DNA of 38,999 nt from an uncultured Lachnospiraceae bacterium (GCA_947630855.1 CANRJF010000018.1:1-38999), one strand, 5' to 3'; positions 17,420-26,397 are shown, numbered from the stretch's first letter. Notes: generated by a model from the letters alone, not told the origin. Numbers and translations are program-made.

Positions 17420-19363
17420 ATGGCGGTATCATGCGCAGGCGGAAAATGTTTGGGGAGGGCAGAATCTATGGGAAGAATTGGGTATAATCCGTTGGAAGTT
17501 GAGGCAATTAACAGGTTTCGGGAGATTTATGCCGGGAATGACGCATATACTGTGCTTTTAAAATGCCTGGAGGATAAGGAGCGTGTGGAGCGTCTGGCAT
17601 ATGAGGCGCTTTTTCCTGAGGAGCCGGAGATTGCATTTGAGATAGAGGAAAAGGAAGGACAATTGGAGGAAGCAGAGCCGGGTCTGTCTGAAATAAGGCA
17701 GAAAGATGCCCTGCTTTTTCATTTGTCGGCACAGATGGGGGAGGAGAAAAATGTAGTGCGCCTGATTAGCTGCGGTGGCGTGGATGACGGAAAATCCACG
17801 GTGATAGGGAGGATTCTCTATGAGGCGGCAACGGAGGAAGAGAAACTTAAAATCCAAAGAAATGGGGAATATTTAAGAAAAGATAAATCGGTGGATTATG
17901 CCATGCTGGCAGGAACCTCCATGGAAGAGGCAAGACAGGGGATTACCGTGCAGGTCTCTTACAGCAGGTTTCACAGGGAGTTCTGCAGTTTTCTTATGGC
18001 GGATGTGCCGGGACATGAGGAGTATACAGGAAATATGGCCAGTGCTGCCAGGGAAGCCAGCCTGGCAGTGCTTATGATTTCCGCAAACAAAGGAATTGTG
18101 CCCCAGACAAGGAGGCATGCCAGGATTTGTTATTTTATGGGAATAAAGAGAATGATTTTTGCCATTAATAAAATGGATATGGCAGGGTTTGACCAGGAGG
18201 TTTATGACAGGCTTGTTGAGGAAATATCCCGCCTTATGCAGGAATATGGAGAATGCAGTTACCGGATTATACCGGTGGCGGCAAAAGCGGGGGATAATAT
18301 CAGCGAAAAGACAGCCAATATGCCCTGGTATCAGGGGGATACCCTGCTTCAATCCATTACCAGGCCCATGCCGGAAGAAGAAAAGTCCTGTTTTTATATG
18401 GCGGTGCAGAAAATCTGTAAATCCAGCCAGATTGCAGGGAAAGAGATAAAAAAACGTGTGATTTTAGGCCAGGTACAGGGGAATACAATATGCAGGGGGC
18501 AGGAAGTTTTGGTATATCCTACCATGCAAAAGGCAAAGGTTTCCAAATTATATGCTTCCATGGGGGAAGTGGAAACGATTGAAGCGGGCCAGCCTGCTGC
18601 CCTGGAGTTAGACAGGGAATTAGATGTGGCAAAGGGATATTTTCTGGCAAAAGAAGATATATTTACAACGGCAGAATGCGTGGAGGCAGATGTTTTGTGG
18701 GTTTCAGATGACCAGTTAAGGCTGGGCATCCGCTATAAGATAAAGATTGGGGCAAAAGAGATTACCGGGGTAATGACAAAAATTTTGTACCGGGTGGATA
18801 TGAATACCGGAGACCATAAAATTGCGGAGCACATCACGAAAAACGGAATGGCGCGGGTGGAACTCAGATTTTCGGAGCCGGTGGCGGCAGCATGTGCAAA
18901 AGACAGCCGTGTTTTGGGTACATTGGAACTTATGGATAAAAATACGGATATGCTTTTAGGTTACGGCAATATTATTAAAACGGTTTCCGACGAGATTTTT
19001 ACGGAAAATGGCAAAAAAGTCACCAGGCAGGAGAGGGAGGAAGCGTTAGGGCAAAAAGCGGGCATTATCCTTTTCCCGGAAGAGGAGGGCATGGAAGAGT
19101 GGATGAATTATGTGGAAAGATATCTTTTACATATGGGATTTCATACATTACAGGCAGGAGGACAGGAAGATAAGGGGCGGATTTTTCGTATGGCAGAGGC
19201 AGGGCTTTTAGGGCTGTTGTCTGCAAAGGAGGCATTTTTGCCGGAATTTATGGAAAAAGAGCCTTACCGTATCTGCGACTTAAGGGAGGAAGAATTTTCC
19301 AGGGAAAATGTAATGAACATATTAAGGCAGGTAAAGAAATGGGCAGCAGGGATGTTGTGCTGA
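17420..19363 (+). CDS. CysN/NodQ-like GTPase with a degenerate APS-kinase-like C-terminus
   Basis: 647 residues. An acidic N-terminal extension (about 1-110) precedes a translation-factor-type GTPase: G1 GGVDDGKST (119-127), QGIT (switch I Thr), DVPGHEEY (195-202), NKMD (250-253) and a G5-like AAKAGDN. The closest family by motif is CysN, the GTPase subunit of ATP sulfurylase. Beta-barrel domains follow (about 320-530). The last 115 residues resemble the layout of CysC (APS kinase, as in NodQ fusions), but the P-loop position reads ILFPEEEGMEEW, so no ATP-binding motif remains. No cysD or other sulfate gene is in the window. An alternative start, ATG 17468, has the better ribosome binding site (GGAGGG, 17454-17459). 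A role outside sulfate activation is possible. Confidence 0.8.
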   Translation: MAVSCAGGKCLGRAESMGRIGYNPLEVEAINRFREIYAGNDAYTVLLKCLEDKERVERLAYEALFPEEPEIAFEIEEKEGQLEEAEPGLSEIRQKDALLFHLSAQMGEEKNVVRLISCGGVDDGKSTVIGRILYEAATEEEKLKIQRNGEYLRKDKSVDYAMLAGTSMEEARQGITVQVSYSRFHREFCSFLMADVPGHEEYTGNMASAAREASLAVLMISANKGIVPQTRRHARICYFMGIKRMIFAINKMDMAGFDQEVYDRLVEEISRLMQEYGECSYRIIPVAAKAGDNISEKTANMPWYQGDTLLQSITRPMPEEEKSCFYMAVQKICKSSQIAGKEIKKRVILGQVQGNTICRGQEVLVYPTMQKAKVSKLYASMGEVETIEAGQPAALELDRELDVAKGYFLAKEDIFTTAECVEADVLWVSDDQLRLGIRYKIKIGAKEITGVMTKILYRVDMNTGDHKIAEHITKNGMARVELRFSEPVAAACAKDSRVLGTLELMDKNTDMLLGYGNIIKTVSDEIFTENGKKVTRQEREEALGQKAGIILFPEEEGMEEWMNYVERYLLHMGFHTLQAGGQEDKGRIFRMAEAGLLGLLSAKEAFLPEFMEKEPYRICDLREEEFSRENVMNILRQVKKWAAGMLC

Positions 19364-19389
19364 GAAGAAAAGGACTCATCCTTTTCTTC
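19364..19389. terminator. Hairpin between convergent genes, probable bidirectional terminator
   Basis: GAAGAAAAGGA (19364-19374) pairs with TCCTTTTCTTC (19379-19389) over a 4-nt loop. It lies immediately after the CysN-like stop and 11 nt beyond the stop of the minus-strand gene, a natural shared terminator position. The T-tracts are short. Confidence 0.65.
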
Positions 19390-19400
19390 CCATTTACTGT

Positions 19401-22400
19401 TTACCGGTATAGATTTTTCTGCGCCGTGGAAAGCATCAGTTTAATTCTGTTTAACTGATTTACCTCACTGGCTCCCGGGTCATAATCAATGGCAACAATA
19501 TTGGCAAGGGGATGTTTTTTCCGAAGTTCTTTAATCACTCCTTTGCCTACTACATGGTTTGGCAGACAGCCGAAAGGTTGGGTACACACAATATTGTTGG
19601 TGCCGCTGTGTATCAGTTCTAACATTTCTCCTGTCAGGAACCATCCTTCCCCGGTCTGGTTTCCTATGGACACAATCTGGGAAGCATATTGGGCCAGAGT
19701 TTCAATTCTTGCCGGCGGTTCAAAATGCCTGCTTTTTTCAAAGGCATCTCTTGCCGCGCTTCTTAACCATTCAAAGAAAGCAATGCCAAGTTTTGCGTTT
19801 CTGGCGGCTTTTTTATTTTTTCCCAGATGATCTACAAGGAAAGTCTGGTTATAAAAACAGTAAAGAAGAAAGTCCGTTAAATCCGGCACAACTGCCTCTG
19901 CTCCTTCCGCCTCTAAAAGTTCCACAAGATAATTATTTGCGGCCGGCAGGAATTTTACCAAAATCTCCCCAACAACCCCTACTTTTGGTTTTTTCTCATC
20001 CGTCATGGGAAGGTTGTCAAAATCATGGATAATCTCCCGGCACATCTTTTTAAATTTACGGTGGGAGAGAAGCTTATCCTGGGTGACAAAGTCAATGACT
20101 TTTGCCTTCCATTTCTCGTGCAGCGCGTTGGCAGAGCCGCAAACTGCCTCGTAGGGCCTGGTGCGGTAGAGACAGCGCATGAAGATATCTCCAAACTCCA
20201 GTGCGTAAAGGCCGTGCTGCAATAAGGGCAGGGACAGCTTGAATCCGGGGTTTTTCTCCAGGCCGCTTAAATTTACGGAAATCACAGGCACATTTTTATA
20301 CCCGGCTTTCTCTAAGGCGCGGCGGATAAATCCAATGTAGTTGGAAGCCCGGCAGCCTCCTCCTGTCTGGGAAATTAACACTGCGGTTTTTTTCATATCA
20401 TATTTGCCGGATAACACGGCGTCCATAATCTGGCCTACCACCATAAGGGAAGGATAGCAGGCATCATTGTTTACATATTTTAATCCCACATCCACAGAAG
20501 AACGGTTGTCATTATCCAATACCACCAAGTTGTAACCGGCGGCACAGAAAGCCGGCTCTAAAAGTTCAAAGTGAATAGGAGACATTTGCGGGCAGAGAAT
20601 TGTGTAACTTTTCCGCATTTCCCGGGTGAAGACTGTACGGTTGTAGTTTGACGGTACAATATGCTGGTTTTTGTCTCTGTTTTTTTTCTCCCGAACACGT
20701 ATTGCCGCAATCAGGGAGCGGATACGGATTCTTGCAGCCCCTAAGTTATTGACTTCATCAATCTTTAAACATGTATAAATTTTTCCGGAATTGCTTAAAA
20801 TATCGTTGACACAGTCGGTAGTGACAGCGTCTAAGCCGCAGCCGAAGGAGTTTAGCTGAATCATATCCAGATTTTCCTGGGTCTTTACATAGTTTGCGGC
20901 GGCATAAAGCCTGGAATGATACATCCACTGGTCCATAACGATTAAGGGACGTTCCACCTCATGAAGATGGGAGACGGAATCCTCCGTAAGGACTGCCATG
21001 CCGTAAGAGGTAATCAGTTCCGGTATGCCGTGGTTAATTTCCGGATCCACATGGTAAGGACGGCCGGCAAGGACAATGCCCCGTTTTCCCGTATTCTTTA
21101 AGTAGTCTAAAACTTCCTCCCCTTTTTTCTGCATTTCTTTTCTCACTGATGCCATTTCTGCCCAGCCCAGTTTTACGGCATTTTTGATTTCTTCTTCAGG
21201 AATAGAAAACTCTTTTGAAAAAACATTTACTAATTCTCCCTCTAATGATGAAAAATCCCCAAATGTTAAAAAAGGATTTAAAAAACGTACCTGACCGGAA
21301 GTAATTTCATCTACATTATTTTTTATGTTTTCTGCGTAAGAAGTCACGATAGGGCAGTTGTAATGGTTGTTGGAGTCGGGAAATTCATCCCGCTCAAAAG
21401 GAATGCAGGGGTAGAAAATAAAATCTGCCTTCTTTTCAATGAGCCATGCCACATGGCCGTGGGCCAGTTTTGCCGGGTAACACTCCGATTCGCTGGGAAT
21501 AGAATCAATGCCCATCTCATATATTTTTCGGGTGGAGCGGGGGGAGAGCAGGGTATGGAATTTCAGTTCCTTAAAAAATACTGCCCAGAAAGGATAGTTT
21601 TCGTACATATTTAACACCCTTGGAATCCCCACGGTGCCCCGGACTGCCTCTTCTTTGGCAAGAGGGGGATAAGCAAATATCCTGTGGTATTTAAAGTCAA
21701 AGAGATTGGGAATGTCTTCTTTTTTCTTTTCCTCCCCCAGACCTCTTTCACATCGGTTTCCCGTGATATATTTTCTGCCCCCGGAAAAATGGTTGATGGT
21801 TAAAAGGCAGTGGTTGGTGCATTTTTGGCATCTTGCCAGTTCTGTCTCAAAGGTCAGGCTGTTTATTTCTTCTATGGAGAGCATATGGCTTACTTTGCCC
21901 TCCTCATAGCGTTCCTTTGCAATGAGGGCTGCTCCGAAAGCCCCCATAATCCCTGCGATATCAGGCCGTATTACCTGGCAGCCGGAAATCTGTTCAAAGC
22001 TTCTTAAGACGGCATCATTGTAAAAGGTGCCTCCCTGAACCACAATATGTTCTCCTAAATCTTTGGCATCCGATAATTTAATTACCTTAAATAATGCGTT
22101 TTTAATGACGGAGTAGGCAAGGCCGGAGGAGATGTCTGCCACGCTTGCCCCCTCTTTTTGCGCCTGTTTTACTTTGCTGTTCATAAATACGGTACAGCGG
22201 GTGCCCAAATCAATGGGGTTTTCGGCAAACAAAGCCTCTTTTGCAAAATCTTCCACGGAATAATTTAAGGATTTTGCAAAAGTCTCAATAAAAGAGCCGC
22301 ATCCGCTGGAACATGCCTCGTTTAACTGGACGCTGTCAATGGTCTGGTTCTTAATTTTAATGCATTTCATATCCTGGCCGCCGATATCTAAGATACAATC

Positions 22401-23651
22401 CACCTGGGGATTGAAAAAGGCGGCGGCATAATAGTGGGCAACGGTTTCCACTTCTCCTTCATCCAAAATTAAAGCAGACTTTAATAAAGCCTCTCCATAT
22501 CCTGTGGAGCAGGAGTGTACAATATGCGCCTCCGCCGGAAGTTTGGCGTAGATTTCCTTTAAGAAGGAGAGGGCGGTGGTTAAGGGGCTTCCGTTGTTAT
22601 TACGGTAATTGGAATACAATAAGGAGCCGTCCTCCCCGATTAAAGCAATTTTTGTGGTGGTGGAACCGGCGTCAATGCCCAGATAACAGTTGCCCCGGTA
22701 TGAAGAGAGGTCTCCGGTTTTAATATTGTGCCCGGAGTGTCTTTCACAGAAAGCCCGGTATTCCTCTTTATTGGCAAAAAGAGGCTTCATTCTTGCCACT
22801 TCAAATTCCATATGGAGTTCATGGGATAATTTCTCTTTTAATTCCCCAAGGCTTGTAACCACTTCCGGCTTGCAGTTTAAAGCAGAACCTATGGCTGCAA
22901 AAAGGTGGGAATGTTCAGGGGCAATGGTATGTTCTTCGTCTAATTTTAAGGTGCGGATAAATGCTGCTTTTAACTGGTCCAAAAAGTGCAGAGGCCCCCC
23001 TAAAAATGCCACATGCCCTCTGATTGGCTTGCCGCAGGCAAGTCCGCTGATGGTCTGGTTTACCACCGCCTGGAAAATGGAGGCCGCTAAATCTTCCCTG
23101 GTTGCCCCTTCGTTGATTAAGGGCTGGATATCCGTCTTGGCAAACACGCCGCATCTTGCGGCAATAGGATAAATCGCCTTATAATTTTTGGCATATTCAT
23201 TTAAACCGGAGGCATCCGTCTGGATTAAGGATGCCATCTGGTCAATAAAAGAACCTGTACCTCCGGCACATATGCCGTTCATCCGCTGTTCCACATTGCC
23301 GTTTTCAAAATAAATGATTTTGGCATCCTCCCCCCCTAACTCGATGGCAACGTCTGTCTGTGGGGCATAGTCACTTAAGGCCGTGGAGACGGCAACCACT
23401 TCCTGGACAAAGGGGACTTCTAAATGTTTTGCCAGCGTAAGTCCCCCGGAGCCGGTAATCACAGGGGAAAGTTTTAAATCCCCTAACCTGTCAAATGCCT
23501 TTCCGATTAGATTGCTTAAGGTTTCTCTGATATTGGCAAAGTGCCGTTCATAATCGGAAAAAAGAACTTTGTTTGTTTCATCCAGGAGAGCGACTTTGAC
23601 TGTGGTAGAGCCAATGTCGATTCCCAGCTTATTCAAATGATTAGTTTCCAT
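19401..23651 (-). CDS. Large acyl-CoA dehydratase activase-like protein (two BadF/BcrA ATPase modules, DUF2229 and HgdB-like region)
   Basis: 1416 residues. Two ASKHA-type activase modules lie in tandem. Module 1 has [13 protein letters not shown] (10-22), ELGGEDAK and the [4Fe-4S] cysteines Cys128 ([10 protein letters not shown]) and Cys167 (ARCGVF). Module 2 has [13 protein letters not shown] (325-337), DIGGQDMK, Cys447 and Cys486. Then comes a DUF2229-type region (about 665-1000, with [14 protein letters not shown]) and a 2-hydroxyacyl-CoA dehydratase-like part (about 1040-1400). Activases use ATP to drive an electron into dehydratases; this fused form is common in clostridia but its substrate is not established to my knowledge. 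No dehydratase subunits lie beside it. AAGGTGA (23659-23665) precedes the ATG by 7 nt. The gene has its own promoter and a long structured leader. Confidence 0.9.
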   Translation of the reverse strand: METNHLNKLGIDIGSTTVKVALLDETNKVLFSDYERHFANIRETLSNLIGKAFDRLGDLKLSPVITGSGGLTLAKHLEVPFVQEVVAVSTALSDYAPQTDVAIELGGEDAKIIYFENGNVEQRMNGICAGGTGSFIDQMASLIQTDASGLNEYAKNYKAIYPIAARCGVFAKTDIQPLINEGATREDLAASIFQAVVNQTISGLACGKPIRGHVAFLGGPLHFLDQLKAAFIRTLKLDEEHTIAPEHSHLFAAIGSALNCKPEVVTSLGELKEKLSHELHMEFEVARMKPLFANKEEYRAFCERHSGHNIKTGDLSSYRGNCYLGIDAGSTTTKIALIGEDGSLLYSNYRNNNGSPLTTALSFLKEIYAKLPAEAHIVHSCSTGYGEALLKSALILDEGEVETVAHYYAAAFFNPQVDCILDIGGQDMKCIKIKNQTIDSVQLNEACSSGCGSFIETFAKSLNYSVEDFAKEALFAENPIDLGTRCTVFMNSKVKQAQKEGASVADISSGLAYSVIKNALFKVIKLSDAKDLGEHIVVQGGTFYNDAVLRSFEQISGCQVIRPDIAGIMGAFGAALIAKERYEEGKVSHMLSIEEINSLTFETELARCQKCTNHCLLTINHFSGGRKYITGNRCERGLGEEKKKEDIPNLFDFKYHRIFAYPPLAKEEAVRGTVGIPRVLNMYENYPFWAVFFKELKFHTLLSPRSTRKIYEMGIDSIPSESECYPAKLAHGHVAWLIEKKADFIFYPCIPFERDEFPDSNNHYNCPIVTSYAENIKNNVDEITSGQVRFLNPFLTFGDFSSLEGELVNVFSKEFSIPEEEIKNAVKLGWAEMASVRKEMQKKGEEVLDYLKNTGKRGIVLAGRPYHVDPEINHGIPELITSYGMAVLTEDSVSHLHEVERPLIVMDQWMYHSRLYAAANYVKTQENLDMIQLNSFGCGLDAVTTDCVNDILSNSGKIYTCLKIDEVNNLGAARIRIRSLIAAIRVREKKNRDKNQHIVPSNYNRTVFTREMRKSYTILCPQMSPIHFELLEPAFCAAGYNLVVLDNDNRSSVDVGLKYVNNDACYPSLMVVGQIMDAVLSGKYDMKKTAVLISQTGGGCRASNYIGFIRRALEKAGYKNVPVISVNLSGLEKNPGFKLSLPLLQHGLYALEFGDIFMRCLYRTRPYEAVCGSANALHEKWKAKVIDFVTQDKLLSHRKFKKMCREIIHDFDNLPMTDEKKPKVGVVGEILVKFLPAANNYLVELLEAEGAEAVVPDLTDFLLYCFYNQTFLVDHLGKNKKAARNAKLGIAFFEWLRSAARDAFEKSRHFEPPARIETLAQYASQIVSIGNQTGEGWFLTGEMLELIHSGTNNIVCTQPFGCLPNHVVGKGVIKELRKKHPLANIVAIDYDPGASEVNQLNRIKLMLSTAQKNLYR

Positions 23652-23697
23652 AATTAAATCACCTTTTATTTTCTATGATTTCATATAATAAAGTATT

Positions 23698-23769
23698 CGT
23701 ATTTGTTCAGTATCTTCACAAATACGATGCAAAAATGCATGAAAATCGCTTCGCAATGGCATTTTTGCA
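23698..23769 (-). ncRNA. Structured 5' leader of the activase-like gene, two adjacent hairpins
   Basis: On the plus strand CGTATTTGT (23698-23706) pairs with ACAAATACG (23718-23726) over 11 nt. TGCAAAAATGC (23728-23738) pairs perfectly with GCATTTTTGCA (23759-23769) over 20 nt. Both lie downstream of the minus promoter, so they are part of the mRNA leader. A ribozyme or known riboswitch was not recognised. Confidence 0.55.
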
Positions 23770-23830
23770 CGCCTGAATCATGTTCTTACGCCTCAAACAG
23801 CAAGTGTTTGAGGCTGTCCTGAACAGTTAC
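23762..23830 (-). repeat. Interspersed hairpin repeat, copy 2 (leader of the activase-like gene)
   Basis: Read on the minus strand it begins GTAACTGTTCAGGACAG and matches copy 1 at 16877 in 42 of the first 48 positions. The 9-bp stem (23791-23799 with 23805-23813) and the small stem (23814-23818 with 23822-23826) are both kept. It lies downstream of the minus promoter, in the sense of the gene. Confidence 0.8.
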
Positions 23831-23863
23831 AAGTATTTTAAAAACATCTTGTTACAATGATGT

Positions 23864-23892
23864 ATTATACGACAGGAAACGACAAAATACAA
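23864..23892 (-). promoter_or_regulatory. Promoter of the activase-like gene
   Basis: On the minus strand TTGTAT (23892-23887), a 17-nt spacer, then TATAAT (23869-23864). The perfect -10 makes it convincing. The transcript would begin near 23857, giving a leader of about 205 nt. Confidence 0.75.
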
Positions 23893-23912
23893 ATACATTT
23901 TTTTGGAAATCT

Positions 23913-23955
23913 TATCTGTTAACTTTTTTCACAGATACGATGCCAAAAACCATGA
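23913..23955. repeat. Second copy of the 23698-23742 hairpin module
   Basis: Bases 23928-23955 match 23715-23742 at 24 of 28 positions. The accompanying hairpin is kept: TATCTGT (23913-23919) pairs with ACAGATA (23931-23937) over an 11-nt loop, the same loop length as in the first copy. It lies upstream of both divergent promoters, so it is probably not transcribed from either. Confidence 0.65.
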
Positions 23956-23958
23956 TTG

Positions 23959-24013
23959 CCTGTAACGGAACGTGAAAAGAAGAATATAATAAAAAGAGCA
24001 CAGCCGTTACAGG
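23959..24013. promoter_or_regulatory. 10-bp inverted repeat flanking the LysM promoter, possible operator or RNA hairpin
   Basis: CCTGTAACGG (23959-23968) and CCGTTACAGG (24004-24013) are perfect reverse complements 35 nt apart. The left arm covers the -35 region of the plus promoter, whose TATAAT is at 23985-23990. The right arm overlaps the AGGAGG ribosome binding site (24011-24016). Confidence 0.5.
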
Positions 24014-24023
24014 AGGTATACAG

Positions 24024-24224
24024 GTGGAGGATATGGGAAATATTATGAAGCCACGGTGCAGGGGGATTATCCATGTGATCCAAAAAGGAGATACTCTATA
24101 TCTGCTTAGCAAAAAGTATCATATCAGTGTGGCGCAGATTATGTATGCAAATCCCTTTGTAGACATTTACAACCTTACCATTGGGGATGAACTTTGCATA
24201 CCTGTTTCACTGCGGAGGCAGTAG
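24024..24224 (+). CDS. Small single-LysM-domain protein
   Basis: 66 residues. A LysM motif fills residues of about 15-60 (GIIHVIQKGDTLYLLSKKYH, then VAQIMYANPFVDIYNLTIGD and LCIP). LysM binds N-acetylglucosamine in peptidoglycan or spore-coat polymers. No signal peptide is visible, so it is either a cytoplasmic or spore-related protein or exported some other way. The start is GTG 24024, since AGGAGG (24011-24016) lies 7 nt upstream; the ATG codons at 24033 and 24045 have poorer spacing. A strong terminator follows at 24253. Confidence 0.85.
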   Translation: MEDMGNIMKPRCRGIIHVIQKGDTLYLLSKKYHISVAQIMYANPFVDIYNLTIGDELCIPVSLRRQ

Positions 24225-24252
24225 AAGAGGAGGGCGTTGCCATAGCAGACAG

Positions 24253-24285
24253 GTGGCAGAGTGTAATGCTCTGCTGCTTTTCTTT
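24253..24285 (+). terminator. Intrinsic terminator after the LysM gene
   Basis: GTGGCAGAG (24253-24261) pairs with CTCTGCTGC (24269-24277), with two G-U pairs, over a 7-nt loop. It is followed by TTTTCTTT. Confidence 0.75.
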
Positions 24286-24294
24286 AAGATGGCA

Positions 24295-24323
24295 TTGTGG
24301 TATACTGTGCTTGAATTTATTAT
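24295..24323 (+). promoter_or_regulatory. Probable promoter of the methyltransferase gene
   Basis: TTGTGG (24295-24300), a 17-nt spacer, then TATTAT (24318-24323), just after the LysM terminator. Confidence 0.5.
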
Positions 24324-24397
24324 AGTAGAAACTGAACAATATGTTAATGAAAAGTGCCAATGAACCCACCAATGTATTTTAAGGGAGAGTAGGATTT

Positions 24398-25186
24398 ATG
24401 AACATAACAGACAAAAATATAGACGGCGGAAAAGCATTTGACTGGGGCAAAACCTCAACGGATTACGCAAAGTTCCGTGACATTTATCCACAGGAATTTT
24501 ATGAAAAGATTATTAACCGGGAATTATGTATAAAAGGACAATGCGTTCTTGATGTAGGAACAGGAACCGGGGTGCTTCCAAGAAATATGTATCATTATGG
24601 GGCCAGGTGGACAGGTACAGATATTTCGGAAAATCAGATTAACCAGGCCAGAATGCTTTCCGAGGGAATGGATATTGACTATTACCCGCTGCCAACAGAA
24701 AATATAGATTTTCCAGATAATTCTTTCGATGTAATTACTGCATGTCAGTGTTTTTGGTATTTTAATCACGAACAGGTTAAATCTAAGTTTTTCCGTATGC
24801 TGAAACCGGATGGGCGCATTCTTATATTGTATATGGCATGGCTGCCCTTTGAGGATAAAATTGCAGGAGAAAGCGAAAGACTCGTTCTGAAATACAGTCC
24901 TAAGTGGAGCGGGGCGGGAGAAACCATTCATCCAATATTCATACCTGATTGTTATAAGGAAAAATTTAAACTTGTTTATCATGAGGAATATACTTTGAAG
25001 GTGCCTTTTACCCGTGAAAGCTGGAATGGCAGAATGAAAGCCTGCCGGGGAATCGGCGCTTCTCTCACAGAACAGGAGATTTCTGCGTGGGAAAAGGAGC
25101 ATATGAAATTACTTGCAGAAATTTCTCCTGACAAGTTTGATGTCTTACATTATGCCGCTATTGCCGAGTTAAAAGTAATGAAATAA
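24398..25186 (+). CDS. Class I SAM-dependent methyltransferase
   Basis: 262 residues. A Rossmann-type methyltransferase with motif I VLDVGTGTGVLP (about residues 50-61), an acidic motif II (GTDISENQINQAR), and motif IV around FDVITACQCFWYFN. A post-motif I stretch, PLPTENIDFPDNSFDVI, is typical of the UbiE/Methyltransf_11 type. The substrate is unknown. GGGAG at 24383-24387 gives a slightly long 10-nt spacing. The gene stands alone on the plus strand and converges with the SdpI-like gene; 25187-25267 between them holds nothing I recognise. Confidence 0.85.
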   Translation: MNITDKNIDGGKAFDWGKTSTDYAKFRDIYPQEFYEKIINRELCIKGQCVLDVGTGTGVLPRNMYHYGARWTGTDISENQINQARMLSEGMDIDYYPLPTENIDFPDNSFDVITACQCFWYFNHEQVKSKFFRMLKPDGRILILYMAWLPFEDKIAGESERLVLKYSPKWSGAGETIHPIFIPDCYKEKFKLVYHEEYTLKVPFTRESWNGRMKACRGIGASLTEQEISAWEKEHMKLLAEISPDKFDVLHYAAIAELKVMK

Positions 25187-25267
25187 TTGTGGCAGAAGCT
25201 ATTCTTGAAAAAAGAGAGCCTGTACTGGCATCAAGGCATTTTAATAAAAGACAGGAGTTTACCAGCG

Positions 25268-25618
25268 TTATGACATAAACTTTTTTTCTATTTCCGAATC
25301 AGTTTTATAAAATCCTAAAAATAAGAATCCAAATCCTACACAGACTCCCACACTGAGAGCAGCGTGGATTGACGCATGAAATAAAAACATCACTGCACTT
25401 AAAATGACTTCAATGCCTCCCAATATTTTACCGAGAGATATGTAAATATCGGGGGCAATACTTTGTGCATAATCCCAATGTGCCTGCGATTTTCGTGAAG
25501 TTGGTGTGCTGTATCCATTACCTGATGTCATATTTGATGCAGGATGTTTCTTAAGTATATATCCAACTAAAATCATTACAAATGGCATAATTAAATTTAA
25601 AATCAATAAAGAATACAT
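25268..25618 (-). CDS. SdpI-like small membrane protein
   Basis: 116 residues. Three hydrophobic segments (about 2-22, 65-85 and 88-107). Between the first two lies GNGYSTPTSRKSQAHWDYAQ, which fits the SdpI-family pattern G-Y-R/S-T-x-x-S-x-K-S/N-x-x-x-W. Bacillus SdpI gives immunity to the SdpC toxin; many homologues have no known role. The start is ATG 25618, with AGGAG (plus-strand CTCCT, 25627-25631) 8 nt upstream; an in-frame GTG at 25627 overlaps that site. The gene is divergent from the TetR gene, with facing promoters about 25 nt apart, suggesting shared control. Confidence 0.75.
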   Translation of the reverse strand: MYSLLILNLIMPFVMILVGYILKKHPASNMTSGNGYSTPTSRKSQAHWDYAQSIAPDIYISLGKILGGIEVILSAVMFLFHASIHAALSVGVCVGFGFLFLGFYKTDSEIEKKFMS

Positions 25619-25657
25619 ATATTTCACTCCTAGGAAAATCTCTTGTTATTGTTCTTC

Positions 25658-25686
25658 ATTATACTTTATATTTTTGAAAATTGCAA
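25658..25686 (-). promoter_or_regulatory. Promoter of the SdpI-like gene
   Basis: On the minus strand TTGCAA (25686-25681), a 17-nt spacer, then TATAAT (25663-25658). Confidence 0.7.
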
Positions 25687-25691
25687 TGTTA

Positions 25692-25716
25692 GAAAAGACA
25701 GCGGAACAGTCTTCTC
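25692..25716. promoter_or_regulatory. Inverted repeat between divergent promoters, candidate TetR operator
   Basis: GAAAAGAC (25692-25699) and GTCTTCTC (25709-25716) pair at 7 of 8 positions around a 9-nt spacer. The right arm covers the -35 of the TetR-gene promoter and the left arm lies beside the -35 of the SdpI-like promoter. A weaker dyad, GTATTGACTGATAC, lies at about 25747-25760, near +1 of the TetR gene. Confidence 0.4.
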
Positions 25717-25740
25717 AAAAACGGTCAACGGATTTATAAT
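25712..25740 (+). promoter_or_regulatory. Promoter of the TetR/hydrolase operon
   Basis: TTCTCA (25712-25717), a 17-nt spacer, then TATAAT (25735-25740). Confidence 0.65.
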
Positions 25741-25779
25741 ATCCCTGTATTGACTGATACGGTTAATGAGGAGGATTCC

Positions 25780-26394
25780 ATGAACGATAAGTTTTTCAAT
25801 CTGCCGTTAGAGAAGCAGCAGCGGATTATCAATGCTGCATATAAAATGTTTTCGCAGAACAGTTACAAGAAGGCATCTATGTCAGAGATTGCCTGTGAGG
25901 GCGGCATTTCCAAAGCGTTATTATTTCATTATTTCATAAATAAAAAAGAACTGTATTTGTATTTATGGGAAAACGCGATAGAAATGACAAGAAAGGAAGT
26001 CCGGGAATATAAGACTTTGGAGACAAATGATTTTTTTGAAATGCTTAAAAGAAGCCTGTTGTCAAAATGCTCCCTTATGCGGGATTTTCCGCATATGTAC
26101 GCCTTTTCATTGCGGGCATACTATGAAACGGATTCTGAAATCGAAAGCGCCATTCAAGAAAATTTTTCTGATGTCAGCAAAGCAAGTGAAATAATTGTGT
26201 TTGAAAAAATGGATACAACAGGACTTCGGAAAGATATTGACCTTAAAATAATGTATGATGAAATTTTTTATGCTATTGATGGTTATATGCTGAAAAAATA
26301 CCGTTCCGGCCTTATCATACCAGACGAAATCGAAGGGGAGATTATTTCCTTAATTGACTTTTGGAAAAAAGTTTATATGCAGAAGGAGGCATGA
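25780..26394 (+). CDS. TetR/AcrR family transcriptional regulator
   Basis: 204 residues. The N-terminal helix-turn-helix (about 12-55) reads KQQRIINAAYKMFSQNSYKKAS, then MSEIACEGGISKALLFHYFINKKELY, the typical TetR pattern. The C-terminal ligand domain is variable and gives no clue to the inducer. The start is ATG 25780, with AGGAGG (25769-25774) 5 nt upstream; a TTG at 25750 is in frame but has no ribosome binding site. It is followed after 3 nt by the first hydrolase gene, so it probably regulates its own operon and perhaps the divergent SdpI-like gene. Confidence 0.92.
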   Translation: MNDKFFNLPLEKQQRIINAAYKMFSQNSYKKASMSEIACEGGISKALLFHYFINKKELYLYLWENAIEMTRKEVREYKTLETNDFFEMLKRSLLSKCSLMRDFPHMYAFSLRAYYETDSEIESAIQENFSDVSKASEIIVFEKMDTTGLRKDIDLKIMYDEIFYAIDGYMLKKYRSGLIIPDEIEGEIISLIDFWKKVYMQKEA

Positions 26395-26397
26395 AAA

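Larger units (their letters stand above)
23652..24023. other. Divergent intergenic region between the activase-like gene and the LysM gene
   Basis: No protein gene fits here. It holds back-to-back promoters (minus at 23864-23892, plus with -10 at 23985-23990), a leader of about 200 nt for the minus-strand gene with four predicted hairpins, a duplicated hairpin module (23698-23742 and 23913-23955) and a 10-bp inverted repeat flanking the plus promoter. These are listed separately. Confidence 0.8.
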
